DNA from: Lachnoclostridium sp. UBA903
GTDB taxonomy: Bacteria > Bacillota > Clostridia > Lachnospirales > Lachnospiraceae
Direction of reading: 5' to 3'
Assembly (NCBI GenBank): GCA_002294045.1
Contig: DBEP01000122.1
Coordinates: 1-35,679, forward strand
DNA length: 35,679 bases
Shown here: piece by piece, positions 1 through 8,347 of the stretch
Layout: each line of letters opens with the position of its first letter
How positions within the stretch are numbered: position 1 is the stretch's first letter
Translations under genes and position numbers: made by a program
Notes under the pieces: model-generated
Told to the model about the DNA's origin: nothing
Database searches by the model: none
Seen by the model: the letters and a program-made list of their open reading frames with translations, nothing else

Positions 1-227
1 TAGAGATGTATGGGATTGATTGAACTGTGTGAAATCATGGCTACCGCCAAGGCCGCCAGGAACATACTTGTCACCGTAGAACAGCCTGCTGCTCCAAGCA
101 GCAGATATACCAGCCAGCCCACAGCTCCGACCAGCCCGGCATATCCTAAAAACTTTTTTGGCACCCCGATTGTGATTGCCATGGAAATGACTGCGGCAAA
201 TGTACCTATGACCTGTATTAATATCAT
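1..227 (-). CDS. ThrE-type exporter, second subunit (ThrE_2/DUF3815-like), partial
   Basis: This is the N-terminal part of a small membrane protein that runs off the left edge of the window. Translation from the ATG at 227 gives about 75 residues, beginning MILIQVIGTFAAVISMAI and continuing through hydrophobic stretches rich in Gly, Ala, Val and Leu. The start overlaps the stop of the upstream minus-strand gene in an ATGA arrangement, which indicates translational coupling. In many Firmicutes the threonine/serine exporter is split into a ThrE_N (DUF1212) protein followed by a roughly 150-residue ThrE_2 (DUF3815) protein, and both gene order and hydrophobicity fit. The partner identity is clear; the assignment of this half comes from context and hydropathy because no diagnostic motif lies in the visible part. 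Confidence 0.75.
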   Translation of the reverse strand, partial: MILIQVIGTFAAVISMAITIGVPKKFLGYAGLVGAVGWLVYLLLGAAGCSTVTSMFLAALAVAMISHSSINPIHL

Positions 228-1000
228 ATGGATATACCTCCCGCTGCGATGGAATAAAAAGCAATACCTATACCAATGCCGGCTGCCGTGGAAGTGGCGG
301 AAACAAATGCTTCAATGGCCCTGGCACCGCCTGACATATAATCCCCCTGCAAAGTATCCCTGATTGCATTGGTAATAGCAACCCCCGGCAATAACGGCAT
401 GACGGAACCGCCGATTAAAGTATCCAGCAGAATGGCTGTCCCAAAATAATGAAGAAAAATCATACTGTTAAAAGCAATTAAGATAGAAGATATCAGATTC
501 TTTATAAAGGTATTTATTCTGACATTCTTAGTTATAATGAGTACCGTTACAATCAGACCGCCGTTTAAACCGGCAATGGCACTGTTAAGCCAATCCCCGC
601 CCAAAAGAATGGTAAAGGATAACGTGGCTACCATAGTACACAGATAGTTGGCAATTCTGCCGTACTGCCTGCTCTTTTTAATATTTCTCAGTTCTTCGTA
701 AGCTTCTTCCAAAGTAATTTTTCCGTTACATAATTTTCTGGATACGTTATTCGTTTCATATATATTGGAAATATTGGTGATTCTGTTGTCCACTCTTTTC
801 ACAACCGTAATGGACTCAATATTGGAATCTCCCAAGGTTAAAAAGATACCGGTAGGCGTTACAAAGGTTTCCGTTTTCTCTAATCCGGATATTTTTAATA
901 TACGGCACATTGTATCTTCCACACGGTAAGTTTCGGCTCCTCCAAGGAGCATAATCTCCCCTGCCAGCATGGCAGTATCTACTAAAAGCTTATAATTCAT
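224..1000 (-). CDS. ThrE-type threonine/serine exporter, N-terminal subunit (DUF1212)
   Basis: 258 residues. The soluble N-terminal part contains AGEIMLLGGAETYRVEDTM and a segment around TPTGIFLTL, both typical of the DUF1212/ThrE_N family. The C-terminal half carries about five hydrophobic segments, including one around MPLLPGVAITNAIRDTLQGD, the family's most conserved signature. The start at 1000 was chosen over an upstream in-frame ATG at 1087 because AGAGGAG lies about 10 bases before it and family members begin at this point. It is the first gene of a two-gene unit with the overlapping ThrE_2-like gene. The expected role is export of threonine, serine or related small amino acids across the cytoplasmic membrane; substrate specificity cannot be read from the sequence. 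Confidence 0.88.
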   Translation of the reverse strand: MNYKLLVDTAMLAGEIMLLGGAETYRVEDTMCRILKISGLEKTETFVTPTGIFLTLGDSNIESITVVKRVDNRITNISNIYETNNVSRKLCNGKITLEEAYEELRNIKKSRQYGRIANYLCTMVATLSFTILLGGDWLNSAIAGLNGGLIVTVLIITKNVRINTFIKNLISSILIAFNSMIFLHYFGTAILLDTLIGGSVMPLLPGVAITNAIRDTLQGDYMSGGARAIEAFVSATSTAAGIGIGIAFYSIAAGGISI

Positions 1001-1253
1001 TGCCGGTGCACTCCTCTTTAACTTCTGCAATATCACAGGCCTGCCTGTGATGTATTCAGAAACAAAAATGAACGAAAAAATTAACAATTTATTTTTATTA
1101 TCTTCATACTTTACTCATAATTTAAAATTATAATTGGTTTAAGAAGGTGAAATTATACTTCACACTCTCTCCTCCCCATATTAATATAAATTGAGTAAGC
1201 GATAAATGAAATTCATTTATCGCTTTTCTCATACAGAACCGAGGTCTGTCGGA
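1001..1253. other. intergenic region between ThrE pair and nitrogenase-like operon
   Basis: An AT-rich divergent spacer with no credible gene. A TATAAT hexamer is present at 1129-1134 on the plus strand, but no good -35 lies 16-18 bases before it. A small hairpin (GTGAA/TTCAC) occurs at about 1147-1163, followed by a pyrimidine-rich run. The main structure is the terminator-like palindrome at 1197-1227, listed separately. A promoter for the plus-strand operon should lie here or inside the repeat that follows, but none reaches consensus quality. Confidence 0.5.
1197..1227 (+). terminator. terminator-like hairpin upstream of the nitrogenase-like operon
   Basis: The arms AAGCGATAAATGAA and TTCATTTATCGCTT are perfect complements separated by one base (the tip pairs would open to form a loop), and the right arm runs into TTTT. 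It has a T-run only in the plus direction. No plus-strand gene ends before it, so it would act inside the leader of the operon starting at 1429, if transcription begins upstream of it. This could be an attenuator or simply a spacer hairpin. Confidence 0.5.
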
Positions 1254-1416
1254 CTAGAGTGTGTTTGAAAAATCATTGCACCGTTCTGAACGCCCCACTT
1301 TGCGGTATACTGCGTCACAATTTTAGGTGCGTAGCGCCACTACGCACCCAAAACCGCTCCTTGTCTTTCACAAATCGGAGCGTCCAGCCCGGCACAAACA
1401 TTTTTCAAACACACTC
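1254..1416. repeat. MITE-like inverted-repeat element (family A), complete copy
   Basis: About 163 bases bounded by 17-bp perfect inverted ends: GAGTGTGTTTGAAAAAT at 1257-1273 and its exact complement at 1400-1416. A 9-bp hairpin (GGTGCGTAG/CTACGCACC) at 1326-1348 sits in the middle. No coding capacity. The left end reappears at 35619-35679 and the right end, inverted, at 16695-16738, so this is a dispersed family. It lies only a few bases before the ribosome site of the nitrogenase-like operon. TTCTGA (1284-1289) and TATACT (1306-1311) with a 16-base spacer could form a weak promoter inside it. Confidence 0.85.
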
Positions 1417-1428
1417 CAGGAGGAAGAA

Positions 1429-2886
1429 ATGGGATTATTAGAAGACAAAAGGATTATCTCCAGAGAAAAGAGAGTATCAGCCATTACTGCTTACCAGGGA
1501 ATTAATAAAGTACTGCAGGAAGATTTAAGCGTAACGGAAATAAGACAGCGGATACGGACCTTTTCTCAAGGGAATAAAGATGAAATCATACATGCACTTG
1601 CCTTATTAAGCCGTATCAAAAATGCACCGGTAATTATCCATGGTGCCGTCGGCTGCAGTACGGCAGAACTGTATTATTATAAGGAAAATTCAGAGGGAAT
1701 CTGGTATTCCACCGACTTAAACGAAAGGGATACCATTATGGGCGGGGATGAGAAACTGAGGAAAACTATTGAACGGGTCTATTACAAATATAAACCTAAA
1801 GTTATTTTTGTAGTATCAACCCCCGTAGTTGCAATCAATAATGATGATGTCAATTCCGTTATCCTGGAACTGGAAGAAGAACTGGATACGAAAATTATAT
1901 CTATTTATACGGATGGCTTTAAAACAAAAGCCGGAATCAGCGGAATTGATATTGTTTTACATAGTATTGCAAGATATATCGGTAAGGGAGGCAGTTTCTC
2001 AGAGGAGGAAGAAGGAGCAGAAGAAACGGAAAATGAAGAAGCTGGTACGGAAGGAGCAGGAGCTTTTATCAATCTTATCAGTATTACCGAACAGGAAAGC
2101 GGCCTGAAAGAAATCACACGTTTATTGGAGGAACTGCAGCTTCAATATAATACAATACCCCAGTTTGCATCCATAGATGATATCGATAAAGCAAGATTTG
2201 CCAAAGCTTCCATCGCCGTATCGGATGAAGAAGCAGATGTTTTACTGAACGGTCTGTATGAAAAATTCAGCATTCCGGTTATAAAAAGTACCGTTCCCAT
2301 CGGTTTAAGGGGAACCGGCGACTGGCTGACCGGGCTTGGCAAAGCAATAGGGATACAGGATAAAGTAAATAAGCTGATTGCAAAAGAAGAAGAGAAACTG
2401 AAAAAATATATCAGCAAGAAGCCTCTGGCACATAAAAAAGTATTTATTAATCTGGAAGCCCCGGCAGCAGCAGGACTGGCAGCTTTTCTGGAAGAACTGG
2501 GCGGTGAGGTAACCGGTGTTTTTATCAGTCATGTTGATAACTTAAACCAGGACAAATTAAAAGCCCTGCCCAAGGAGGTATTTGTTGCAATCGGCGATGG
2601 ACAGCCTTTTGAACTGGCAAATATATTGCTGAAGAATAAACCGGATTTTTATATCGGAGGTTCCGAACATGCGGGTCTTGCGGCCGGTTTAGGGATACTG
2701 CCCATATCCCTGGCAAACAAAATACTGTACGGTTATGAAGGAGCCGTCCAATTAATTCAGGCAATTGTAAAATTGGAAAAAAGAACGGGTTTTGTTGATT
2801 ACCTGGCTGAAAACACAAAAATTCCCTATAAAGAGTCTTGGTTAAAGAAAAGTGCAAACTGGTATATCAAACAGGAGGTGAAATAG
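1429..2886 (+). CDS. NifD/NifE-like nitrogenase-superfamily component 1 subunit
   Basis: 485 residues. The family is shown by HGAVGCSTAE (residues 71-80), matching the HGPVGC P-cluster loop of NifD, by IMGGDEKLRKTI (103-114), matching the FGGDKKL motif, and by a C-terminal Rossmann-type domain with PDFYIGGSEHAGLAAGLGIL. Cys76 is the only cysteine in the protein: equivalents of NifD Cys62 and Cys154 are absent (VVSTPVVAINNDD replaces SECPIGLIGDD), and so is the cofactor ligand Cys275. There is a very acidic insert at about 190-210. The start at 1429 follows AGGAGGAA; an in-frame upstream ATG at 1327 lies inside the repeat element and is rejected. The NifK-like gene follows after one base. It is not a nitrogenase in the N2-fixing sense; the function is unknown. 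It is expected to form a heterotetramer with the next protein. Confidence 0.88.
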   Translation: MGLLEDKRIISREKRVSAITAYQGINKVLQEDLSVTEIRQRIRTFSQGNKDEIIHALALLSRIKNAPVIIHGAVGCSTAELYYYKENSEGIWYSTDLNERDTIMGGDEKLRKTIERVYYKYKPKVIFVVSTPVVAINNDDVNSVILELEEELDTKIISIYTDGFKTKAGISGIDIVLHSIARYIGKGGSFSEEEEGAEETENEEAGTEGAGAFINLISITEQESGLKEITRLLEELQLQYNTIPQFASIDDIDKARFAKASIAVSDEEADVLLNGLYEKFSIPVIKSTVPIGLRGTGDWLTGLGKAIGIQDKVNKLIAKEEEKLKKYISKKPLAHKKVFINLEAPAAAGLAAFLEELGGEVTGVFISHVDNLNQDKLKALPKEVFVAIGDGQPFELANILLKNKPDFYIGGSEHAGLAAGLGILPISLANKILYGYEGAVQLIQAIVKLEKRTGFVDYLAENTKIPYKESWLKKSANWYIKQEVK

Positions 2887-2887
2887 A

Positions 2888-4171
2888 ATGCAGGACAATA
2901 TAGAAAAAAGCAGATATGGCTGCAATCTTCAGGGCGCCCTCCAGACTATAACGGAAATCAGGGGAGTTGTACCAATCCTGCATACCACACCTGGCTGCGG
3001 AATCCAGAATTATCTTGCAGGGAAAGCGGGCAGCGGCAATACGGGCCATTTAAAAGGCTATTCCATTCCCAATTCCAATGTATATGAGAAACAGGTCATT
3101 TTTGGCGGAACCTCCAGATTAAGGGAACAGATTAAAAATACGGTAAAAGTGCTGAAGGGTGACTTATATGTAACCATATCCGGCTGTGAAGCGGAGATGG
3201 TGGGAGATGATATTATAGCCATGACTCAGGAAATTATAGACCAGGGTGAATATGCCGTTTATTATAAAGCGGCAGGATTCAGGGGAAACCAGTTTGACGG
3301 ATATGTAGGGATTATTGATGCAATTCTGAACCAATTATTCATAGACCCTGCCAAAAAAGAGATTGCTAAAGGTCTTGTCAACCTGTTTGGTATATTACCA
3401 AAGCAGGATATCTGCTGGCAGGGGAACTTAAAGGAAATAAAAAGAATTTTAGGCAATCTTGGCATTAAAACCAATACCTTATTTGGTTTTGGGCAGGATA
3501 TCAGCCGGTGGAAGGAGGTACCAAAGGCTGAACTTAACGTGGCAGTTTCCAAGTGGGGACTGAGTATCGTGAAAAAGGCGGAAGAGAAATTCGGGACACC
3601 TTATCTTTATTTTCCGGGGCTGGGCCTGGGGGAAGACGCCATAGGCAGATTCCTTAGGGAAATAGCGGATAAATTAGGAGTTGATTCCGGAAAAACAGAA
3701 AATTATCTGGATAAGGAAAAAGAACATTTTACCTATTTCATGGAGCAGATTGGGGAATATTATTACGATTATGACTTTCAGAAAACAGCAGCCATTGTGG
3801 GAGATGAAAGTACGGTAATCCGCTACGGCACTTTTTTAACCAAATACCTGGGAATGGAAGTGGAAATCGCTATTATTACGGATTTTTCGGATGAAGAAGA
3901 CGCCCGGGAAGCCACCCCTCTTATTGGAGAATTTGCAAACCAGGTATATTTTTTCAAAGACAGCGGTGAAATTGATGAAATCATTGAAAACAGCAATGTG
4001 GAACTTATCTTTGGAAGCGGCCTGGAAAACCGAATCGCCAAAAAACTGGATATCCCTAATTATATTATATCCTATCCTGCTTACGGGAAAGTAATCCTAG
4101 ACCGAACTGACATCGGATATACGGGGGCCGTTTCCCTTTTGGAAGAATTAAGCGGCTTATTGATAAATTAA
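2888..4171 (+). CDS. NifK/NifN-like nitrogenase-superfamily component 1 subunit
   Basis: 427 residues. Three cysteines fall exactly where NifK binds the P-cluster: Cys12 in YGCNLQGA (NifK Cys70), Cys37 in HTTPGCGIQN (NifK Cys95) and Cys100 in SGCEAEMVGDD (NifK Cys153). VIFGGTSRLREQI (70-82) is the usual FGG motif. The start is preceded by AGGAGGTG and lies one base after the NifD-like stop, so the two are co-translated. With one Cys from the partner this gives four potential ligands for an interface [4Fe-4S] cluster, with one ligand from the D side and three from the K side, the reverse of NifEN. The protein is shorter than NifK (about 520 residues). The reaction is unknown, and an ATP-dependent reductase would be expected but is not encoded nearby. 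Confidence 0.88.
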   Translation: MQDNIEKSRYGCNLQGALQTITEIRGVVPILHTTPGCGIQNYLAGKAGSGNTGHLKGYSIPNSNVYEKQVIFGGTSRLREQIKNTVKVLKGDLYVTISGCEAEMVGDDIIAMTQEIIDQGEYAVYYKAAGFRGNQFDGYVGIIDAILNQLFIDPAKKEIAKGLVNLFGILPKQDICWQGNLKEIKRILGNLGIKTNTLFGFGQDISRWKEVPKAELNVAVSKWGLSIVKKAEEKFGTPYLYFPGLGLGEDAIGRFLREIADKLGVDSGKTENYLDKEKEHFTYFMEQIGEYYYDYDFQKTAAIVGDESTVIRYGTFLTKYLGMEVEIAIITDFSDEEDAREATPLIGEFANQVYFFKDSGEIDEIIENSNVELIFGSGLENRIAKKLDIPNYIISYPAYGKVILDRTDIGYTGAVSLLEELSGLLIN

Positions 4172-4259
4172 TAATCACATTATGCCGTCTGCTGCATCAG
4201 CTTTACTTAAAGCCGAACCGGACAGCGCACGGAGAATAAAAAGAAAAGAGGAAAATAAT

Positions 4260-5438
4260 ATGGGAAGACTATTTACGTCAGAATCAGTAACGGAAGGACA
4301 TCCGGACAAAATTGCGGATCAGATTTCAGATGCAATACTGGATGCATTAATCGGACAGGACCCTTATTCCCGGGTAGCGGCAGAAACTACCGTAGCAACC
4401 GGTCTGGCCTTAGTGGTGGGGGAAATTACAACCGAGGCTTATGTGGATATTTCCAAAATAGTCAGGAATACCATCCGGGATATCGGATATACTCACAATT
4501 CCGGTGGATTTGACGCAGATTCCATTGCGGTACTGATCTCCATTGATGAACAGTCGCCGGATATTGCACTTGGAGTTGACAAGGCATATGAGTCCAAACA
4601 GGATGGGGTGCGGGAAGACTTTGGTACCGGTGCGGGGGATCAGGGAATTATTTTTGGTTATGCAACCAGGGAAACTCCCGAATATTTGCCGCCTGCCATA
4701 TCTTTTGCCCACAGACTTGCAAGGAAGCTGGCGGAAGTCCGTAAGAACGGGACGCTTAAGTATTTAAGACCCGACGGCAAATCCCAGGTTACCGTTGAAT
4801 TTGACGACGCAGGCAACGTGACCAGAATACATACCATTGTTATATCCACCCAGCACAGCGAGGAGGTAACACCGGAGCAGATTAAGGAAGATGTAATAAA
4901 ACATATCATTAAAGAAGTGATTCCGGCGGATTTGCTGGACGAAAATACGAAGTATTATGTCAATCCCACCGGACGTTTTGTAATCGGTGGTCCTCAGGGA
5001 GATGCAGGGTTAACGGGAAGGAAAATTATCGTAGACACTTACGGCGGAACCGGAAGGCACGGCGGGGGCGCCTTTTCCGGCAAGGATCCGACGAAAGTAG
5101 ACCGTTCTGCGGCATATGCGGCCAGATGGGTGGCTAAAAATTTAGTCGCCGCCGGAGCCGCCGATAAACTGGAGCTGGAAATAGCTTACGCAATCGGTGT
5201 AGCAAAACCGGTATCCATTACCGTGGAAACATTTGGAACGGGTAAAGTCAGTGAGGAAAGGATTGTGGAAATCATAAACAAAGTATTTGATTTAAGACCG
5301 GCCGCAATAATAAATGCTCTGGACCTAAGACGTCCAATTTATAAACAGACCGCTGCCTATGGACATTTCGGCAGGACGGACATTGATTTGCCTTGGGAGA
5401 GACTGGATAAGAGCGAGGAAATTAAGAAATACCTGTAG
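4260..5438 (+). CDS. metK: S-adenosylmethionine synthetase
   Basis: 393 residues, the usual length for bacterial methionine adenosyltransferase, which makes SAM from methionine and ATP in the cytoplasm. Signatures: GHPDK (residues 13-17, ATP site), EQSPDIALGV (97-106), GAGDQG (124-129) and the P-loop-like GGGAFSGKD (268-276), all intact. The start at 4260 follows AGAGGAAAATAAT and gives the normal N-terminus MGRLFTSESVTEGHPDK; an in-frame ATG at 4182 would add 26 residues without a ribosome site. It sits 88 bases after the NifK-like gene and 54 bases before the permease gene, inside a cluster that also encodes three radical SAM proteins. That suggests a pathway-dedicated copy; whether the genome has another metK cannot be seen here. 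Confidence 0.96.
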   Translation: MGRLFTSESVTEGHPDKIADQISDAILDALIGQDPYSRVAAETTVATGLALVVGEITTEAYVDISKIVRNTIRDIGYTHNSGGFDADSIAVLISIDEQSPDIALGVDKAYESKQDGVREDFGTGAGDQGIIFGYATRETPEYLPPAISFAHRLARKLAEVRKNGTLKYLRPDGKSQVTVEFDDAGNVTRIHTIVISTQHSEEVTPEQIKEDVIKHIIKEVIPADLLDENTKYYVNPTGRFVIGGPQGDAGLTGRKIIVDTYGGTGRHGGGAFSGKDPTKVDRSAAYAARWVAKNLVAAGAADKLELEIAYAIGVAKPVSITVETFGTGKVSEERIVEIINKVFDLRPAAIINALDLRRPIYKQTAAYGHFGRTDIDLPWERLDKSEEIKKYL

Positions 5439-5492
5439 CATTAATTACTTAAGCTGAAGGGAAACCGTTTAAAGGATACCGGGAGGAGAAAA

Positions 5493-6257
5493 ATGCATAA
5501 AGTAAAACAGCTGCTGCTTAGCAGTATCATACCAATTCTTATTATAATCGGATGGTATTATGTAACAAATTATACGGATACCCCGAAAGCCATATTACCC
5601 AAAATAAGTGCCGTAGGCGCCGCATTGGTAAGTCAGGCGAAAAACGGGCAGCTGGCGGAGGATGTCAGTGTGAGCGTAAAAAGGGTATTGGAGGGATTTT
5701 TCTTTGCAGCCCTGTTAGGAGTGACCATGGGAACCCTGATGGGTATGTCATTGACAATCCGCAATATATTTATGTTAACTTTAAATACCATAAGGCAGAT
5801 TCCTATGATGGCCTGGATACCGATGATTATACTCTGGTGCGGAATTGAAGATCTGTCAAAAATAGTAGTAATTGTATTAGGCGCTTTTTTTCCGATTATG
5901 GTAAATACTTTAAGCGGAATAACCAGTACCCCTCAGGGTTATATCGAAGTTGCCAAATTATACCGTCTAAGCGGCTGGAAGATATTTACCAAAGTATATT
6001 TGCCTTCGGCTCTTCCCCAAATTTTTGTCGGGTTAAAGCTCGGATTGGGAATATCCTGGATGGCAGTCGTTGCGGCGGAATTAATTGCCTCCAGCAAGGG
6101 AATCGGTTACCGCATCAGTGATGCCAGGAATCTGATGAAACCGGATATTATGATTGTGGGGATGCTGTTAATCGGCATTATCGGCATACTTATGGACCGG
6201 GTATTAAGCTTTGTGGCCAAAAAGGTAACACCCTGGGTAGAATCGAGGAGGGCTTAA
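5493..6257 (+). CDS. ABC transporter permease, SsuC/TauC-like (importer 1)
   Basis: 254 residues with about six membrane segments. The ATPase-coupling EAA-type loop is at about residues 150-190 (VAKLYRLSGWKIFTKVYLPSALPQIFVGLKLG). The pattern of YRLSGW...LP and the following GISWMAVVAAELI is typical of the nitrate/sulfonate/taurine importer group. The start follows GGGAGGAGAAAA. Its stop overlaps the start of the ATPase gene by one base (TAATG). This family imports sulfonates, nitrate, bicarbonate or pyrimidine precursors, so the substrate is open. Confidence 0.92.
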   Translation: MHKVKQLLLSSIIPILIIIGWYYVTNYTDTPKAILPKISAVGAALVSQAKNGQLAEDVSVSVKRVLEGFFFAALLGVTMGTLMGMSLTIRNIFMLTLNTIRQIPMMAWIPMIILWCGIEDLSKIVVIVLGAFFPIMVNTLSGITSTPQGYIEVAKLYRLSGWKIFTKVYLPSALPQIFVGLKLGLGISWMAVVAAELIASSKGIGYRISDARNLMKPDIMIVGMLLIGIIGILMDRVLSFVAKKVTPWVESRRA

Positions 6258-7030
6258 TGGCAGAGGATTTGTTAAAAATTGAAGGGCTGTATAAGCACTT
6301 TCTGGTGGATAAAAAAAGGGTTGAAATATTAAAGAATATAAACCTTACCATAAAAGAGGGTGAATTTATAACCATTGTAGGCCACAGCGGCTGCGGGAAA
6401 AGTACCCTGCTCAAAATCATTGCGGGCCTGGTGGACTATCAGAACGGAAGGGTAACGAATAACGGTGTGCCCATATCCGGCCCGGACATTGACAGGGGGA
6501 TGGTATTCCAGGAACACCGGCTGTTACCCTGGTTATCCATTAAAGACAATATCGGATTCGGTTTAACCAGCATACCGAAACAGCAAAAAGATAAAATCGT
6601 GTCGGACATCATTAATCTTGTAAAGCTGGATGGATTTGAAAATGTATATCCCCACCAGTTATCCGGCGGAATGGCCCAGAGGGCGGCCATTGCCAGGGGG
6701 CTGGTAACCAATCCAAAAATATTATTGCTGGATGAACCCTTCGGCGCTTTGGATGCCTTAACGAGAATCCAGATGCAGAAGGAAATTCTCAAAATATGGG
6801 AAAAAGAGAAAACCACCATGATATTGGTAACCCATGATATTGATGAAGCCGTATACCTGGGCCAGAGAGTTGTTGTTATGTCGGCAAGACCGGGGGAGAT
6901 AAAATCGGTTATAGATGCGGACACGAACGGTTCCAGGATAAGGGGCAGCGTGGATTTTGCATTTCTGACCAATAAGGTATATCAATATTTCTTCGAGGAA
7001 GAAAAACAGGAAGTGGAGTACAGCATATAA
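6257..7030 (+). CDS. ABC transporter ATPase, SsuB/TauB-like (importer 1)
   Basis: 257 residues. Walker A is GHSGCGKST (42-50), the Q-loop includes VFQEHRLLPWL, the signature LSGGMAQR is at 135-142 and Walker B ILLLDEPFGALDALT is at about 155-169, followed by the H-loop VTHDIDEAV. The short 257-residue form and the PWLS motif are typical of the SsuB/TauB/NrtD group. It is coupled to the permease gene by a one-base overlap and is followed 21 bases later by the first radical SAM gene. It should power import by the permease encoded at 5493-6257 with the lipoprotein encoded at 8348-9505. Confidence 0.95.
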   Translation: MAEDLLKIEGLYKHFLVDKKRVEILKNINLTIKEGEFITIVGHSGCGKSTLLKIIAGLVDYQNGRVTNNGVPISGPDIDRGMVFQEHRLLPWLSIKDNIGFGLTSIPKQQKDKIVSDIINLVKLDGFENVYPHQLSGGMAQRAAIARGLVTNPKILLLDEPFGALDALTRIQMQKEILKIWEKEKTTMILVTHDIDEAVYLGQRVVVMSARPGEIKSVIDADTNGSRIRGSVDFAFLTNKVYQYFFEEEKQEVEYSI

Positions 7031-7051
7031 GGCTGCAGCAGGAGGTAATTT

Positions 7052-8239
7052 ATGAGTAACGTAAAAGAGTTGTTGTATAAAGAACTGTATACCAAAGCCC
7101 GGGTAATAGCCAATGGAATCAACGTAAACCCCGCCGTCTTTAAGAAGCTGGCTTTAGGGACGGAATATATGGAACAGGTTCACGGGCTTGCGGAATCGGA
7201 CCGCCATACCCATGTAGGGGTGGATTTCCCGTGCCATTTTACATCACCTAACGGTTTTACCTATAATTTTGTCTGGGATTTGCGTTCGCCCATATCCATA
7301 GAATACCGGGACGGAACATACTATTTATATGATTCGGGGACGGAACTGTTTCCCGTAGAGTTTGCCAAACGCCCCCATTATTACGGACTTAAAACTTCGG
7401 ACGGTGTGGAAATGTCCCATATTGCCAACTTTACACCCGGCAATACGGTCAGGGCCGCCTACAGCAATGAATGTTCCTTAAAAGATAAAGGTCTGGACTG
7501 TCTTTTCTGCAATGCCAACGTCACAAAGGATACTTATGCCGAAAAAGAAAATATCCAATGGAAAACCCCGAAACAGATCGGTGAAACCGTAGCGGCAGCC
7601 TACAAATATGACGGTTCCAGGCACATTCAGATAACCGGCGGTTTTATTCCGGAAAGAAGGGAAGTGGAGTATTACCTGGATGTGGCGGAAGCCATCCAGG
7701 AGCATACCGGTGAGAGGAATTTTGATGGCAATGCCTGCGTGGGAGCACCCCAGGATATTAATATCATTGATAAATATAAAGAAGCAGGCTTTCGGACCAT
7801 AGCAATTAACATAGAATTATGGGATAAAAACTTCTTTAAAACCATCTGTCCAGGAAAAGAACTGGAATGCGGCGGCTGGGAGCACTGGGTGGAAGCACTG
7901 GAATATTCCGCCTCCGTATTCGGGTACGGCAATGCGGGAACCAATTTTGTAGCAGGAATCGAACCTAAGGAAAAAACCCTGGAAGGCATTGAGTATTTGG
8001 CCTCCAAAGGAGTGGTTGCAACAGCGGGTGCCTTTAATCCCAATGCCGGTTCCAAATTGGAAGGACACCGTTCCCCTTTTGAAGAATGGAATATAGATTT
8101 GGCACAGAAGGCTTACCGGATTTATAAAAACGCAGGATTTTCTTTTGATAATTTATATTATGTCGCACCTGCGGACAACACATTAATCCATGATGTATTT
8201 AAAATTGAAGAAGGGCTTTTCCCGATACAGCAGACTTGA
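7052..8239 (+). CDS. radical SAM protein with CX8CX2C cluster motif (paralogue 1)
   Basis: 395 residues. About 130 N-terminal residues of unassigned type precede a radical SAM-like barrel. The presumed [4Fe-4S] ligands are Cys141, Cys150 and Cys153 in YSNECSLKDKGLDCLFCN, spaced CX8CX2C rather than the canonical CX3CX2C. ITGGFIPE (194-201) occupies the place of the SAM-binding GGE motif. Later conserved stretches are NIELWDKN (253-260), ICPGKE with Cys266, GIEPKEKTLEGI (302-313) and a C-terminal LIHDVFKIEEG. The general layout recalls the BioB/HydE/HmdB branch, but this is not certain. Start context is AGGAGGTAATTT. It lies between the importer ATPase and binding-protein genes. The reaction is unknown. 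Confidence 0.82.
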   Translation: MSNVKELLYKELYTKARVIANGINVNPAVFKKLALGTEYMEQVHGLAESDRHTHVGVDFPCHFTSPNGFTYNFVWDLRSPISIEYRDGTYYLYDSGTELFPVEFAKRPHYYGLKTSDGVEMSHIANFTPGNTVRAAYSNECSLKDKGLDCLFCNANVTKDTYAEKENIQWKTPKQIGETVAAAYKYDGSRHIQITGGFIPERREVEYYLDVAEAIQEHTGERNFDGNACVGAPQDINIIDKYKEAGFRTIAINIELWDKNFFKTICPGKELECGGWEHWVEALEYSASVFGYGNAGTNFVAGIEPKEKTLEGIEYLASKGVVATAGAFNPNAGSKLEGHRSPFEEWNIDLAQKAYRIYKNAGFSFDNLYYVAPADNTLIHDVFKIEEGLFPIQQT

Positions 8240-8347
8240 ATTAAACCCGCTTTTCGGTTATTTAGGCAATACAGGGCAGTTTGTTTCAGAACAAGATTTA
8301 AGAGTCGGAAACTTGAGAAATTTATAAACATTAACAGGAGGAATCGT

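Noticed and set aside
1327..1428. N-terminal extension of the NifD-like protein from an upstream in-frame ATG
   Set aside because: The extension is encoded by the mobile repeat, has no ribosome site, and AGGAGGAA precedes the ATG at 1429.
1429..4171. True nitrogenase NifDK
   Set aside because: Only four of the six P-cluster cysteines are present, the FeMo-co Cys ligand is absent, and no nifH, nifB or nifEN set is found.
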